From contig NC_084929.1 of NCBI RefSeq assembly GCF_958298935.1, positions 8,432,001 through 8,496,000 on the forward strand: DNA of 64,000 bases, in the 5' to 3' direction. Under the pieces are notes generated by a model. That model did no database searches and was not told the origin of the DNA. It saw only the letters and a program-made list of their open reading frames with translations. Positions 49,324 to 59,375 of the stretch are shown here, piece by piece. A program made the position numbers and the translations under genes. Every line of letters starts with the position of its first letter. The first letter of the stretch is position 1. Source of the DNA: Phragmites australis (lineage: Eukaryota; Streptophyta; Magnoliopsida; Poales; Poaceae).

Positions 49324-49771
49324 CTACCTGGCGCACCAGTTGTCGAGGGTTAGTCCCTGACAATATATCCAGGGTATGCCCGACGATGGGTGCGTGATCA
49401 ACTTTTCCAGTGGCTGTTGGTGAGTATGTGTGTGTGTGTGTGTCGAAGGAACTCTAGAACACCAAGGTTTATGTAGGTTCAGGCCTCCCTCAAGATAATA
49501 GCCCTACATCCTGTGTATTTTCTAATGAGTTGGATGATCTTGTCCCATTACAGGCCCAATCCTCCCCCCTTTATATAGTAGGAGACGAAGTCTACATACA
49601 AGCAAAATATGCAAAAATACGGTACCCACCCTATACCTAACAAAGATAGCTACTCCTAGGTCATTATTACAGGTGGCGGGCATGCCCAGCGTGGCCTGGT
49701 CGTCTGGCACATACAGTCCCATCCGCCAACCACCGTCACACCTGCTGCGTGCTCATCACACCTGCCTGCAA
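49324..49771 (-). repeat. Primer site and truncated 5' LTR (copy 2) of old gypsy element
   Basis: On the minus strand ACTGGTGCGCCAGGTAG (49340-49324) directly follows the LTR end CTCGACA, a primer-site type frequent in grass gypsy elements. LTR homology to 34711-35130 ends near 49771, where MULE sequence begins. Confidence 0.75.
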
Positions 49772-51945
49772 CAAGACATGAAGTACACTATCAGCTACAA
49801 CAAGACATGAAGATGAAGAGGAAAAAAGTTGAGATGAGCTTGAGGACCTACGAAGCATCATATGACAATCTTCCACACTTGCTACAGACCATTACTCGAA
49901 GGAACCCAGGGACATATTACAGCATTGATAATTACCCATTGCTGTCCAAACCTGGCAAGTATGTCATAAAGCTATGCTTTGTAACATTAGACCTATGTAT
50001 CAAAGCTTTCAAGTATTGTCGGCCTATCATCTGCATCGATGACACTTTCCTTACTGGCATTACAAGGGATATAACCTGACGCTACTGGGGTTGATGGGAA
50101 CAAACAAGTGCTACCGTTAGCCTTTGCGTTTGTGGAGAGTGAGAATACCAGTAGTTGGTACTGGTTTCTGTACCGTGTTAGGATGATAATTGTGGGTGGT
50201 CGGCTGGATGTGTGCCTTATACATGAATGACATGTAGGGATGTTGAAGGCTATTTAGGATATGTGGAATGCGATAGACGATGGCGTGATGGGACCTGTGT
50301 GGTGAGATCTGTAGAGTAGGTGGTGCATGAAGCATTTGGGTGAAAACTTCTTTCGCAAATTCAAGAACAAGAACCTCATAAACATGTTCAAGAGGCTGTG
50401 TGGTAAGAACCAGCAGCGAAATTTGAGAATGAGCCAAAGGAGAAGTGTGCTACGATCTACAACACAAACGGGGCTACGTATGACATTATAACTACAAATT
50501 TAGTAGAGGTTTACAACTGGGTGATGGAAGGTGTGAGAGGATTATCGCTGGTGGGGATTATAGAGATCATACTTTAAGGGACCTGCAAGTATTTCAGGGA
50601 GCGTTATGCAATAGCACACCTGACGCTAAATGATGCTCATCTAATTTATGGGACGAAGATGACTAAGTACATGGAAGACAAGATGGAGAATGCAAAGATG
50701 CACCAGGTGAAGGACATGAGACCTGCATAGCACATATACAAAGTTCTATGTTGGGACAAAGGAAGGAGGTGGGGGGCAAGCGTGAGAGAGTTATCCAAGA
50801 GTGGAACCTAGTCGATGACAAGTATGTTTGCAGCTGCTACAAGCCGATGCTACTGCACAAGTCATTCTCACAAATGATTGCCGTGTGTGGTGTGACGGGG
50901 ATGACAACTCGGAGGTACGTCTCTGACTATTTCAAGAAGGAAGCTCTATTCGACACCTGGAACCATGAGGTATATGGTTTTGGGATTTATGGTTCTTTCA
51001 AAAAGAACCTGGGTCCGATTTTGTGTTCATTCCTGATCCCGACAAGATGAAGTAGAAGAAGGGACAACGTAGGACTTTGAGGCTTCGTAATTGTTGGTAA
51101 TATGCCCTAGAGGCGATCGAGTTTGCGGATTGGATCTGCTAATGGGCTTTAATGTTGATTAAAGGACCATTAGGGTTTAGAGTCATAATGGGCTTTAATG
51201 TTGATTAAAGGCCCATTAGCGTGCTCTATATAAGAATAGGCAGGGGCCAAGGCGCATTGAGTTTTTCAGAAACCCTGGCCGCCTCCTATTCCCTAACTCC
51301 CTTCGAAACCCTAGCCGGGCGCGCGGTGTTAGCACACCGGCGCACGGCGATTCCATCCTTGTACGTGTGGATACCGTAGAGGCGCTGCTACTATTGCGGT
51401 GCTGATCTGCTCGGGAGTACTCAGGACGTACCCGTGAGTACTCGGAAGGTGCTCGGGACGTGCTCGGGACGAGATTGTCGATCGACTACTTGACGCGCAT
51501 GACATTGGATTGGTCTGCTCCAACTCTTCTTCCGCTACACTGCTCGTCAAGTGGTAACGATTCATGATCCCCTACTCGCATGGCTTCCTGGTTGAATGCG
51601 GTAGAGAAAATTTATTTTGTGCTAGCGTAGCCTACCCGCAACCCTTCAGTAATGACATGGACGAAGCAGAGTCCGGTCGTCGCGTGAAATGGTGTAGCAA
51701 GTGCAATGGAATGGGGCACACTTACAAGAAATGTACCATTGGTGTTCCAAGTGTCAACCCTGTAGAAGCAGGTCCTTCTGACTTAGCTACGGATCGAAGA
51801 TGTCCTCATCCTCGTCGATCGTCAGCTTCGTTGACTCATTGAGTTCGATTAATATTGTTATTCATGCTGTGATGGGCATTCGTGTGTATAACATTGTAGT
51901 TTGATGTTATAGTAGTGAGACTTCCATTATGTTTGAGGTTGTAAT
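49772..51945 (+). pseudogene. MULE transposase, copy 2, degenerate
   Basis: Aligns with copy 1 from 32926 on: YEASYDNLPHLLQTI (about 49850), NPGTYYSIDNYPLLSKPGKYV, CIDDTFLTG (50030), then the RERVIQEWNLV region (about 50785) and the zinc knuckle CSKCNGMGHTYKKC (about 51695, C-x2-C-x4-H-x4-C). Against copy 1 it lacks about 190 bp (joined near 50418) and is split by a solo LTR at 51092-51648. Stops and shifts throughout. Confidence 0.8.
51092..51648 (+). mobile_element. Copia-type solo LTR with perfect target duplication
   Basis: Starts TGTTGGTAATATGCCCTAGA, a start typical of grass copia LTRs, and ends CAACCCTTCA. Flanks are GTAAT at 51087-51091 and at 51649-51653. Inside, ATGGGCTTTAATGTTGATTA is duplicated (51143 and 51189). 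MULE copy 1 lacks it. Confidence 0.85.
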
Positions 51946-51948
51946 GTT

Positions 51949-52354
51949 ATCGAGGGTTAGTCCCCGATAATATATCCGGGGTATGCCGGATGATGGGTGT
52001 GTGATTAGTGTTTCAGTGGCTGCTGGTGAGTATGTGTGTGTGTCGAAGGAACTTCAGAACATCAAGGTTTATCCAGGTTCTGGCCTCCCTCAAGATAACA
52101 GTCCTACATCCTGTGTATGTTCTTATGACTTGGATTATCTTGTCCCGTTACAGGCCCGGTTCTCCCCCTTTATAGTAGGAGGCGAAGTGTACATACAAGC
52201 AGAATGTGCCAAAATACGATGGCTGCCCTATACCTAACAAAGATAGCTACTCCTAAGTCATCATTATGGGTGACAGGCATGCCCGATGCGGCCTGGTTGT
52301 TCAGCACATCCAGTCCCATCCGCCAACCACCGTCACGCCTGCTGTGCGCTCATC
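51949..52354 (-). repeat. LTR copy 3 of old gypsy family, truncated
   Basis: Starts at the same MULE-LTR junction as copy 1 (GTTTGAGGTTGTAA, then GAGGGTTAGTCCC). It ends at GCTCATCA near 52354 with no internal region behind it. Confidence 0.75.
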
Positions 52355-52360
52355 AAGGAA

Positions 52361-52645
52361 CCTTACAAAACCTCCGGTAAAAATGGAGTCTTACAAAACC
52401 TCCGGTAAAAAACAAAAAACCTTACAAAACCTTCGACAAAAACGGAGAGTCTTACAAAACCTCCAGCTAAAATAGAGAATCTTACAAAACCTCCGGCAAA
52501 AATGGAGAACCTTACAAAACCTCCGACAAAAACAGAGTCTTACAAAACCTCCGGCTAAAATAGAGAATCTTACAAAACCTCCGGCAAAAACGGAGAACAT
52601 TACAAAACCTCCAAAAAAACAGAGAATCTTACAAAACCTCCGTGA
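52361..52645. repeat. Minisatellite, 28-31 bp units, about ten copies
   Basis: CTTACAAAACCTCCGGC followed by AAAAATGGAGAAC-like sequence, repeated head to tail without spacers. It lies between a truncated gypsy LTR and a CACTA right end, probably as the inner part of that CACTA fragment. Confidence 0.88.
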
Positions 52646-52649
52646 TGCT

Positions 52650-52871
52650 TGAAGACTATTACTTCCGGCTCTAGCCATCAACCGGTAGTGATAGTCAAGG
52701 TTTCACTGCCGGCTCTAGAGGCGGCAGTGATAATCAAGTGTCACTGTCGGTTCTTTTTGAATGGCTTTTAGTGTCGATCTTTGATACAAAATGGTAGTGA
52801 TACTCCATCACTGCTGGCTCGTAAGAAACCGACAGTGATGGATCGACATATAAACTATTTCTATAGTAGTG
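52650..52871. mobile_element. Right end of a truncated CACTA element
   Basis: Subterminal motifs CACTGCCGGCTCTAG / GGCAGTGATA and a terminal TTTCTATAGTAGTG ending at 52871, i.e. CACTACTATAGAAA on the minus strand. No matching left end was found. It lies inside copia gag sequence. Confidence 0.7.
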
Positions 52872-53206
52872 AGTGTAAGGACCTCCCTAAATAGAGAGGA
52901 CAGAAGGTAGCTGAGGACCTGTTGATCCGAGGTGACCAATTGTGCATAGGCCGGATTGGCCCCTTGACTGGTTTCTCACTCTCCTTGAAGTCAATCTCCA
53001 TCGCAGGAGCAGGAGTTGCGCTGGTGAGGAATCCCTCCAGCTGCGTGCCCTGCACATCTAGGAGAAGTTGCGCCTTCCACAACAAGTAGTTTGTTCTTGG
53101 ATAGCTTCTCCGTGATCAGATGTCCGATCATGGTGTTCATGGCGAAACCAGATGAAAGATAAGGTTAGCCGGCCTCCATTGTAGATGTAATCTAATGAGG
53201 AGAAGG
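52872..53206 (-). pseudogene. Ty1/copia gag N-terminal fragment
   Basis: Minus-strand blocks LWKAQLLLDVQGTQLEGFL and ATPAPAMEIDFKES match the start of copia gag proteins of grasses. It begins just inside the primer site at 53207 and is cut by the CACTA end at 52871. Frameshifted near 53085. Confidence 0.75.
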
Positions 53207-53502
53207 TGGCTCTGGTACCATGAAAGATAACAATGAATGGTGGAAGCATTTTTTACACCCGTAGAGGTCACGGGTCCTTGTTAATATATGCCAGAAACTC
53301 TCGACGGAGATATACATGGTTAGATACAAATACTTGGCCGGCAATCCAAGATTTATAGGAAGAGAGATATGTATCTATAGCCGGATTTGAAAGATTGATT
53401 TACGTAATCACAACAGTGATAGAAACTAAATCTAACACATAGCATGTAGGTAATCAGCTTACTGTTTAGTGTGAAATGAGCTGATTCCACACCCTATCAA
53501 CA
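53207..53502 (-). mobile_element. Copia primer site and short 5' LTR
   Basis: On the minus strand TGGTACCAGAGCCA (53220-53207) is a near-perfect initiator tRNA-Met primer site. The LTR before it (53502 to 53221) starts TGTTGATAGGGTGTGGAA and ends ATCTTTCA, giving 282 bp. The outer boundary at 53502 is inferred from the TG start. Confidence 0.6.
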
Positions 53503-53665
53503 CCACTAAATCACAAGAACCGAACGAGTTTCACTGGAATTTGAATTAGTCTAGAAAATTTCCTGTGAACTCACTTTATCGGGCACCCTGTACATAGTGA
53601 GGCACCATAAATAAACAAACAACTGTGGAAACTAGAAGTATCCTTAAAAATCAAAGTTTTTCTAT
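53503..53665. other. Short spacer, nothing recognised
   Basis: Non-coding DNA between the copia LTR and the next CACTA element. Confidence 0.4.
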
Positions 53666-55001
53666 CACTACTACAGAACCTCATAAAATAGCCGCCACCT
53701 TCAGTGCCGGTTCAAAGGAACCAGTACTGAAAGTGGTATCAGTGCTGGTTCTAAAACTCCCGCCCGCGATCGAGGGTCTGGAGTTAAGAACCGGCACTAA
53801 TAGTTACTATCAGTGCCGGTTGGTGGCTAGAACTAGCACTGATACATCAATGCCGGTTCTAACCACAAACCGACATTGATAATGGTGTTTCAGTACCGGT
53901 TCCTCTTTAAACCGGCACTGATAGCATCCTATAGTATATATAGCCCATCTTCTTACCCGTCTTGACTCATAACAGAGCCGCCACCGTCGCAGCCCAGTGT
54001 TACAGCGCCTCCTTGCCATTTTTTTTGGCGATTCAAGATTTTTTTTTTGTGTGGGAGCCTTCAAAATTTGGAGGAGTCAACTGTTTTAAGGTTAGTGAGA
54101 TGATCTATATTTCATCTTTGGATAGATTACTTGGTAGATTGCTCTAGGGTTGATGATGGATGGTGCTTGTTCCATGGTTATGGATTTAGAGATGTAGTTG
54201 AGATCTAATTTAGGTGAGCAACTTTGTCGTTGTTGGATGTATAGAGATGATCTACATTTGATTCTTAGTTGGACTTTAGTTGCTAGATTGCTCTAGGTTT
54301 GAATTTAGGTGGTTGTGAGTTGGTGTTGAAATTTGGAATGAACAAGAGCTCAAATATCTATATAAATTAGACAAAGATCGCAATTTTATCATTGTAGATG
54401 ATTTAACGAGTAGATTAAAAATCACATGTAAATAGAGTTGGGTGCCTACATTAAAATCTAGGGACAATTGTAAATTTACCACTTGTTGAACCATTATTGC
54501 CATTCAAAAATTGCAAAAATACCGCTAGAACTGTCATTCGAGTGGCATCCAAAGAATAAAAAATCAGGGAGGTATTTGCAAAATGTCCCTAAAATCTCGC
54601 TCTAATTTTCTAGTATGTGAATTGCGTATATTTTTAAAGTTATGAATTTTAGTAATAATCCAGTGGATTTCCTCTGTTAATTAATCAACATAGTGAATTT
54701 AACATGTACAGTTGATAAAATATTGTGTTGTAGGGATGTCACGTCCACCCACGGATCGCAATCGTACTCGGCAACCTTTGGAAGACGGATCCCCCGACCC
54801 GGCCCAAGTACCGGAAGGAGATGTGCCCTCAAATAGGGACCAATCAGGATTTTCAGTGCCGGTTCCATACCCGGCACTGATAGTGATTTTCAGTGCCGGT
54901 TCCATACCCGGCACTGATAGTCACTGACTATCAGTGCCGGTTCATAAACCGACACTGATCACGTTTTTGAACCGGCACTGATCACCTGTTCTGCAGTAGT
55001 G
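53666..55001. mobile_element. Complete non-autonomous CACTA element
   Basis: Left end CACTACTACAGAAC, right end GTTCTGCAGTAGTG: 13 of 14 bases pair as inverted repeat. Flanks are TAT on both sides (53663-53665, 55002-55004). Both ends carry CAGTGCCGGTTC / GAACCGGCACTG arrays. The interior keeps a TATA-like GTATATATAG (53932), a short leader and, after a TTGTAG acceptor at about 54733, an exon-like piece (MSRPPTDRNRTRQP). No transposase remains, so it would need a partner element. Confidence 0.88.
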
Positions 55002-55004
55002 TAT

Positions 55005-56158
55005 GGTACTTATGTAAAGGGGTACTGCTAACCAAAGATATTTTAAATAAAAGATAATAACAAAGAAGTCAGAAGTGTTGTTTTTATCAAAAAATAAGAT
55101 GATTAAGCATATCTTTTTTATCGTTGTTTTGCTAGATTTGCATGGTTTATTATTCATCTGGCTTCAAACATCTACCCACTGCGTAGTGTAGCAAACATGT
55201 TTAGAAATTGGAAACATTTACCCAATTTGGATGAGTCTAGGCTTCCGGTTGATGCTCCCCCACCATAGCCCTTGCATAGATTTTTCCCTCTTTTTAGAAT
55301 ATGTTTCATGTACTTTGTTCCCTTTATACTTTCTCTTTTATTTGGTTGTGTGCATCTGTGCCATACAAGAGACTAGAAGTAAATATTTATGCGGTTGTAT
55401 CACCTTGATGTAACAATGAGTTAACAAAGTTTTCATGATCCAAAAAATGCTATTATTTTACCAAGTGTCTGTTACAACAGGTTGGGACAAGTCCAGCAGA
55501 CAACCCAACTGACTAGCTAGGCGAATGTGTCCGATGACAGTGAACATGCAAATATGCAATGCTATTGGGGCTTGGCAAGTAAATCATTCAGAACGGTAGT
55601 TGTGTTGTGCTTTCTCAGCTGGTCAGAACTTAGGAGTGGTGCATGATGAGCCATCACACTTGCAACCCTGAGGCCCGCCGTCGTCGTCTATAAATGATCA
55701 GCCATTGGTGCCTCAATGTTATCTCTGACGGACAACACCGATCTCCATTGTTTTGTTGGCAACTTGGGCAGTTGTAGAAGTAACCTGTTCCAATCATTTC
55801 GAAGGAGGCCACTTGGAATATGGCCTCAAAGAGTGTCTAAGGACTCCACCTTATGAATTTCTTTCACCCCTTTGCCTACTTGCTTTGGAATTTTCACATT
55901 AGATAAATGGGCGTCTCTAGTGATCATGGGCCAAAATCTGACACTTCCATGTATTCCCCTGACACCTTTATGCATTGTTCTGACAACATTCCATCACGGA
56001 AATTGAATTTCCTGACTGGCCAGCCCTGGTGTAATTTGGCTGACGGGGCCACGATAGGATGAATTTTCCTTACAGGTTTATTCCTAATGGATTTTGTCTT
56101 TGGGGAAATTCGGTTTCCGAGAGTGATGCTCGGGCATGTTCCTTTCACCTCTTACCAA
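55005..56158. other. Intergenic stretch, no gene seen
   Basis: Mixed composition, no ORF with recognisable motifs. Upstream of the bHLH gene. Confidence 0.4.
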
Positions 56159-56349
56159 GGGTGCGTTTGGTTCCGTTGCCGACTCGCCTCACTCGGCAAG
56201 ACGAGCCTTGCCAGCGCAGGAGAGCGATATTTGCTCTACCACGCTTGCAAGGCGAGCACAAACAACAAGGCACCGCGGTACGCAATCAAACGCGCGAAAT
56301 CTTGCCTAACATGGCAAGGCAAGCCACGGCAATGGAACCAAGCGCACCC
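56159..56349. mobile_element. Tourist-like MITE
   Basis: GGGTGCGTTTGGTTCC at the left is mirrored by GGAACCAAGCGCACCC at the right; about 21 of 23 terminal bases pair. Flanks are CAA and TAA, close to the TWA target of PIF/Harbinger elements. 191 bp, no coding capacity. Confidence 0.75.
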
Positions 56350-56764
56350 TAAAAGGCTACTTCCCTTCGCGCGCCCCAACACCATCTCCTTTTCGAATAT
56401 TGGTGGTGCCATTGAGATATCCCCAACCTCATTCATGGTTTATTGACGGTCGAGTTATATACTTTTTAATCTCCATTATTTTTATTTTTAAATTTATCTT
56501 TAGTCATATGCATGTAGCTAAACATATCAATCCACCTGTCAGTAAAAGGTGATTTCGACTTAAAAAAAGGTCAAACGATTTATAAATAGCAGAGCTGTAG
56601 GCTGAAACCGTCCGTCGGATTGCTACTACTCCCGGTCAATATACACACTCCGATTTCTCCAGTGACGATAGAGAGAGATCCCTGTGGCTTGTACTTGGCC
56701 TCTGAATTTACATACTGACCAGTCGCTTCAACCAACGATAATCGATCGAGACATCCCGATCGGC

Positions 56765-56770
56765 CACGTG
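56765..56770. promoter_or_regulatory. G-box (CACGTG) upstream of the bHLH gene
   Basis: GGCCACGTGC, about 140 bp before the TATA box. G-boxes are the common binding site of bHLH and bZIP proteins. Autoregulation is possible but not shown. Confidence 0.45.
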
Positions 56771-56902
56771 CTTGATGGTTACTTTGCACTGCGATCCTCG
56801 TATATCGCAGTACCGTCGTGCTCACGTCGATGGCTTGAGTTGACCCCGCAACTTCGAAGCAACGTATGTACGCTGTACGCAGCTGCGGAAGCACTCCGCG
56901 CC

Positions 56903-56910
56903 TATATATA
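56903..56910 (+). promoter_or_regulatory. TATA box of the bHLH gene
   Basis: TATATATA within CGCCTATATATAGCCG, about 150 bp before the start codon, placing transcription start near 56935. Confidence 0.65.
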
Positions 56911-56986
56911 GCCGACAGCTAGCCTTTCTGCGCCAAACTGCTTCATCGATCTTACTTGTCAGCGTAGAGACTTTTCCAAGCTGCGC

Positions 56987-57004
56987 ATGAGCAGGACTCA
57001 CTAG
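56987..57004 (+). promoter_or_regulatory. Short upstream ORF in the 5' leader
   Basis: ATG to TAG encoding five residues (MSRTH), 54 bp before the main start and downstream of the TATA box, so it should be in the mRNA leader and could lower translation of the main frame. Confidence 0.5.
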
Positions 57005-57058
57005 CTGGATCACCAGGGAGCTAGTAACCGACCAGGCCGGCCGGCCGGCGAGCTCGCC

Positions 57059-59375
57059 ATGGACGGCTGCAGCTGGTTGCCCTTCCAGGATGTCGGAATC
57101 GGCGGCGGCACGGCCAGGTAGGATAGCTTAACTGGGACAAGTTAAGATAGATATATGCTTTGATCGTCATGCGCTATGACCACTTGCATCGATCAATCTT
57201 GGATCTCTTGGTTACACCTTTTTGTGCTTGCTGTTCTGTAGTGAGCGCTCCGGACAGCACCACGAGCAGGAGGAGCAGGACGTGGTGATCAGCTCGCTAG
57301 TCCAGCAGCAGCTAAAACAGGCAATGATCACGCTCCTAATTACAACAAGTGTTATTATAGCGCATGAAATTAAGATGTAAATCAAGTAATCCGTCGATTG
57401 ATGTAGCAGCTGCCAGAACAAAAACTTAAGTTGTTGTTTGATTTATTAATTTCATCGTGCATGAATACATGCATGTTTGGTGGGCACAGATCCACATGCT
57501 GATGAACATGAACGAGCATGGACACACCGCGCCGGCGCCGGTGTCGTCATCTTCGACGTTCCGCTCCTTCTCCGGAAGCTGCGATTTGAACTCTTCGCTC
57601 TTGCTCACCGGGGACAGCACCACAGCCACTACCTCTTGTCACCACCCGGCCGAGGTCTCCTCCCTGCAGATACCGCTGTCCCCAATCGCCTACGGCAACC
57701 TTGATACGATCCCATACCTGGACGACTTCGTGTGTCAAGAAGCTCATCTGGAACAAGCACGGCGCCAAATAGACCATGGTGGTCGTGGTGGTGCGTTCAG
57801 GCCGTACGTCCGGCACCTCAGCCCGAGGAAGAAACCCAAGCCAGGCTCCATCGGCCAGAGGGCGATCAAGGCGGCCATGTCGACCTTGGCACGCATGCAC
57901 ATGGCTAGGCTTGCCCAGTGGCAGTGCTACCAGATGGAGATGGTGGCGGCGGCGCCCACCGAGAGCAACTGTAACCAGCTGCAGCACGTCTTGTCGGAGC
58001 GCAAGCGCCGTGAGAAGCTCAACGACAGCTTCAAGGCTCTCAGCATTGTACTCCCACCTGCCCCCAAGGTATTCATTTCAACATAAGTGACATATTATTG
58101 CCAAATGTACACTTTTTCCAGTTCATCATCATTCTCATGCACCTTAATTTCATACTTCATAGAAGAAATGTTGCTTTCTTGTGGCAGAAAGATAAAGCAT
58201 CCATACTGATCAGAGCAAGGGACCACATAAACACTCTGAAGTCTTTAGTGTCTGAACTGGAGGAGAAGAACAGAATGCTAGTAGAATTGCAGCAGCACCG
58301 CAGCATCGGAGGTGAAGACGCCGATGATTCCGGTGAAATGATTGAAGTTGACATCTGTAGAGAAGCAGAAGAGGGTCCATTCGAGCGGTCACAGATATGT
58401 CACATGAAGATAGTGGTAAGGTCAGGGTGCAATGCCATGGATGTCGTAGTTGGCACACTGCAGTGTCTTAAACAGATAGGGGATGTCAGATTGGTGGCCA
58501 TCGACACAGGCAGCGGCACTGGACTTCCGCCAGGAAATTCTTTTCAGCAAGCCACCATAACGTTACAGTTGAAGGTATAAATATAGTTATCATGATTTAG
58601 CAGAAATGATTTTGACAGCAAAATACATTTAGAGTTTACAGTTCACATCATTTTTCTTTCAACGATACACTCGTACACTGCGCATTAGTATTCTCATTTA
58701 AGAAGTCAGTTTCGTTGTGGTAATGTGAAGAAGAAGAGGAATATTTTGATTACAACATTAACGTATAGTCGTGGACGATGAAGATAAATGGTCGAAAAGA
58801 AATTATTTGTTCTTTCCCCAAAAGATTCCAAGAAAAGTAAACTCATGATTTCATACTTGTCAATTTTCATAGTTTCCTTCCTAAAGACTGTTTTGGACAA
58901 ACTGGTTCTGTTAGTCTATTTTTGCAGGTTTTCATAGCCTCATTAGAAATCTATTGTTCTTTTCATTCAAGATATATATTTTTTGTTCAAGGGTTTTCAC
59001 TGTCAAGCAGTTACACTTGCAATCAGCCAGCTGGGTTGCAGAAACAATTCTACCATTATCATAAGGATCAATAATATAAAGGGCTAGTGGCAGTCAACAA
59101 AATGAATTTGTCAATTTAGACACATGATTGAATCGTTTTAAAATAAAACAATGTGAAGGCACCCTTCATAGACTGAGAAATATGGTGCTAATTCAGTGCT
59201 ATTCATAGTATCTTTGACTTCAGCAATCATTAACCAGTCATTCTATTTCTGAAAGGATACTTCCTCCTATATTTTGTTGATTCTGCAGTCCAGTAGATGG
59301 GACGACAATTTCCTGAAGGAATCTGTAATAAAGACTGTCAAGGGTATGATGCAGTCAGAGATAGAGACTACCTAA
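57059..59375 (+). CDS. bHLH transcription factor (bHLH041-like), five exons
   Basis: Exons proposed: 57059-57117, 57242-57320, 57490-58068, 58188-58574, 59289-59375, giving 396 residues. Intron ends are GT-AG except intron 2, which uses GC at 57321 (AACAG/GCAATG). The frame is kept through all joins. The basic region HVLSERKRREKLN is at residues 212-224 with the His-Glu-Arg set that predicts E-box/G-box binding. Helix 1 (FKALSIVLPP) and helix 2 (KASILIRARDHINTLKSLV) are split by intron 3. A leucine-rich SELEEKNRMLVEL segment follows, then an ACT-like C-terminal domain (310-392). Residues about 150-200 hold RPYVRHLSPRKKPKPG and AIKAAMSTLARMHMARLAQW, features I associate with bHLH041-type grass proteins. 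A nuclear DNA-binding dimer is expected. The start follows a TATA box; no disabling change was seen. Confidence 0.87.

Larger units (their letters stand above)
34711..49771 (-). mobile_element. Old Ty3/gypsy element, internally deleted, with two nested later insertions
   Basis: The 3' LTR is 34711-35402 (polypurine tract 35403-35416). The 5' LTR is 49341-49771, cut short, with the primer site at 49324-49340. On the minus strand the order is gag (49322 to 47523), RNase H (split by the solo LTR at 38289-47455) and integrase (37842 to 36980). Protease and reverse transcriptase are missing, so gag runs almost directly into RNase H. The integrase catalytic Glu position reads Lys (NEQVKRANG). It is not autonomous. 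Confidence 0.75.

Noticed and set aside
52361..52645. CRISPR-like regular repeats
   Set aside because: Units run head to tail without unique spacers, in a plant genome beside a transposon end. It is a minisatellite.
58098..58580. Second separate bHLH reading frame with its own start
   Set aside because: It is exon 4 of the gene starting at 57059, read through intron 3 and into intron 4.
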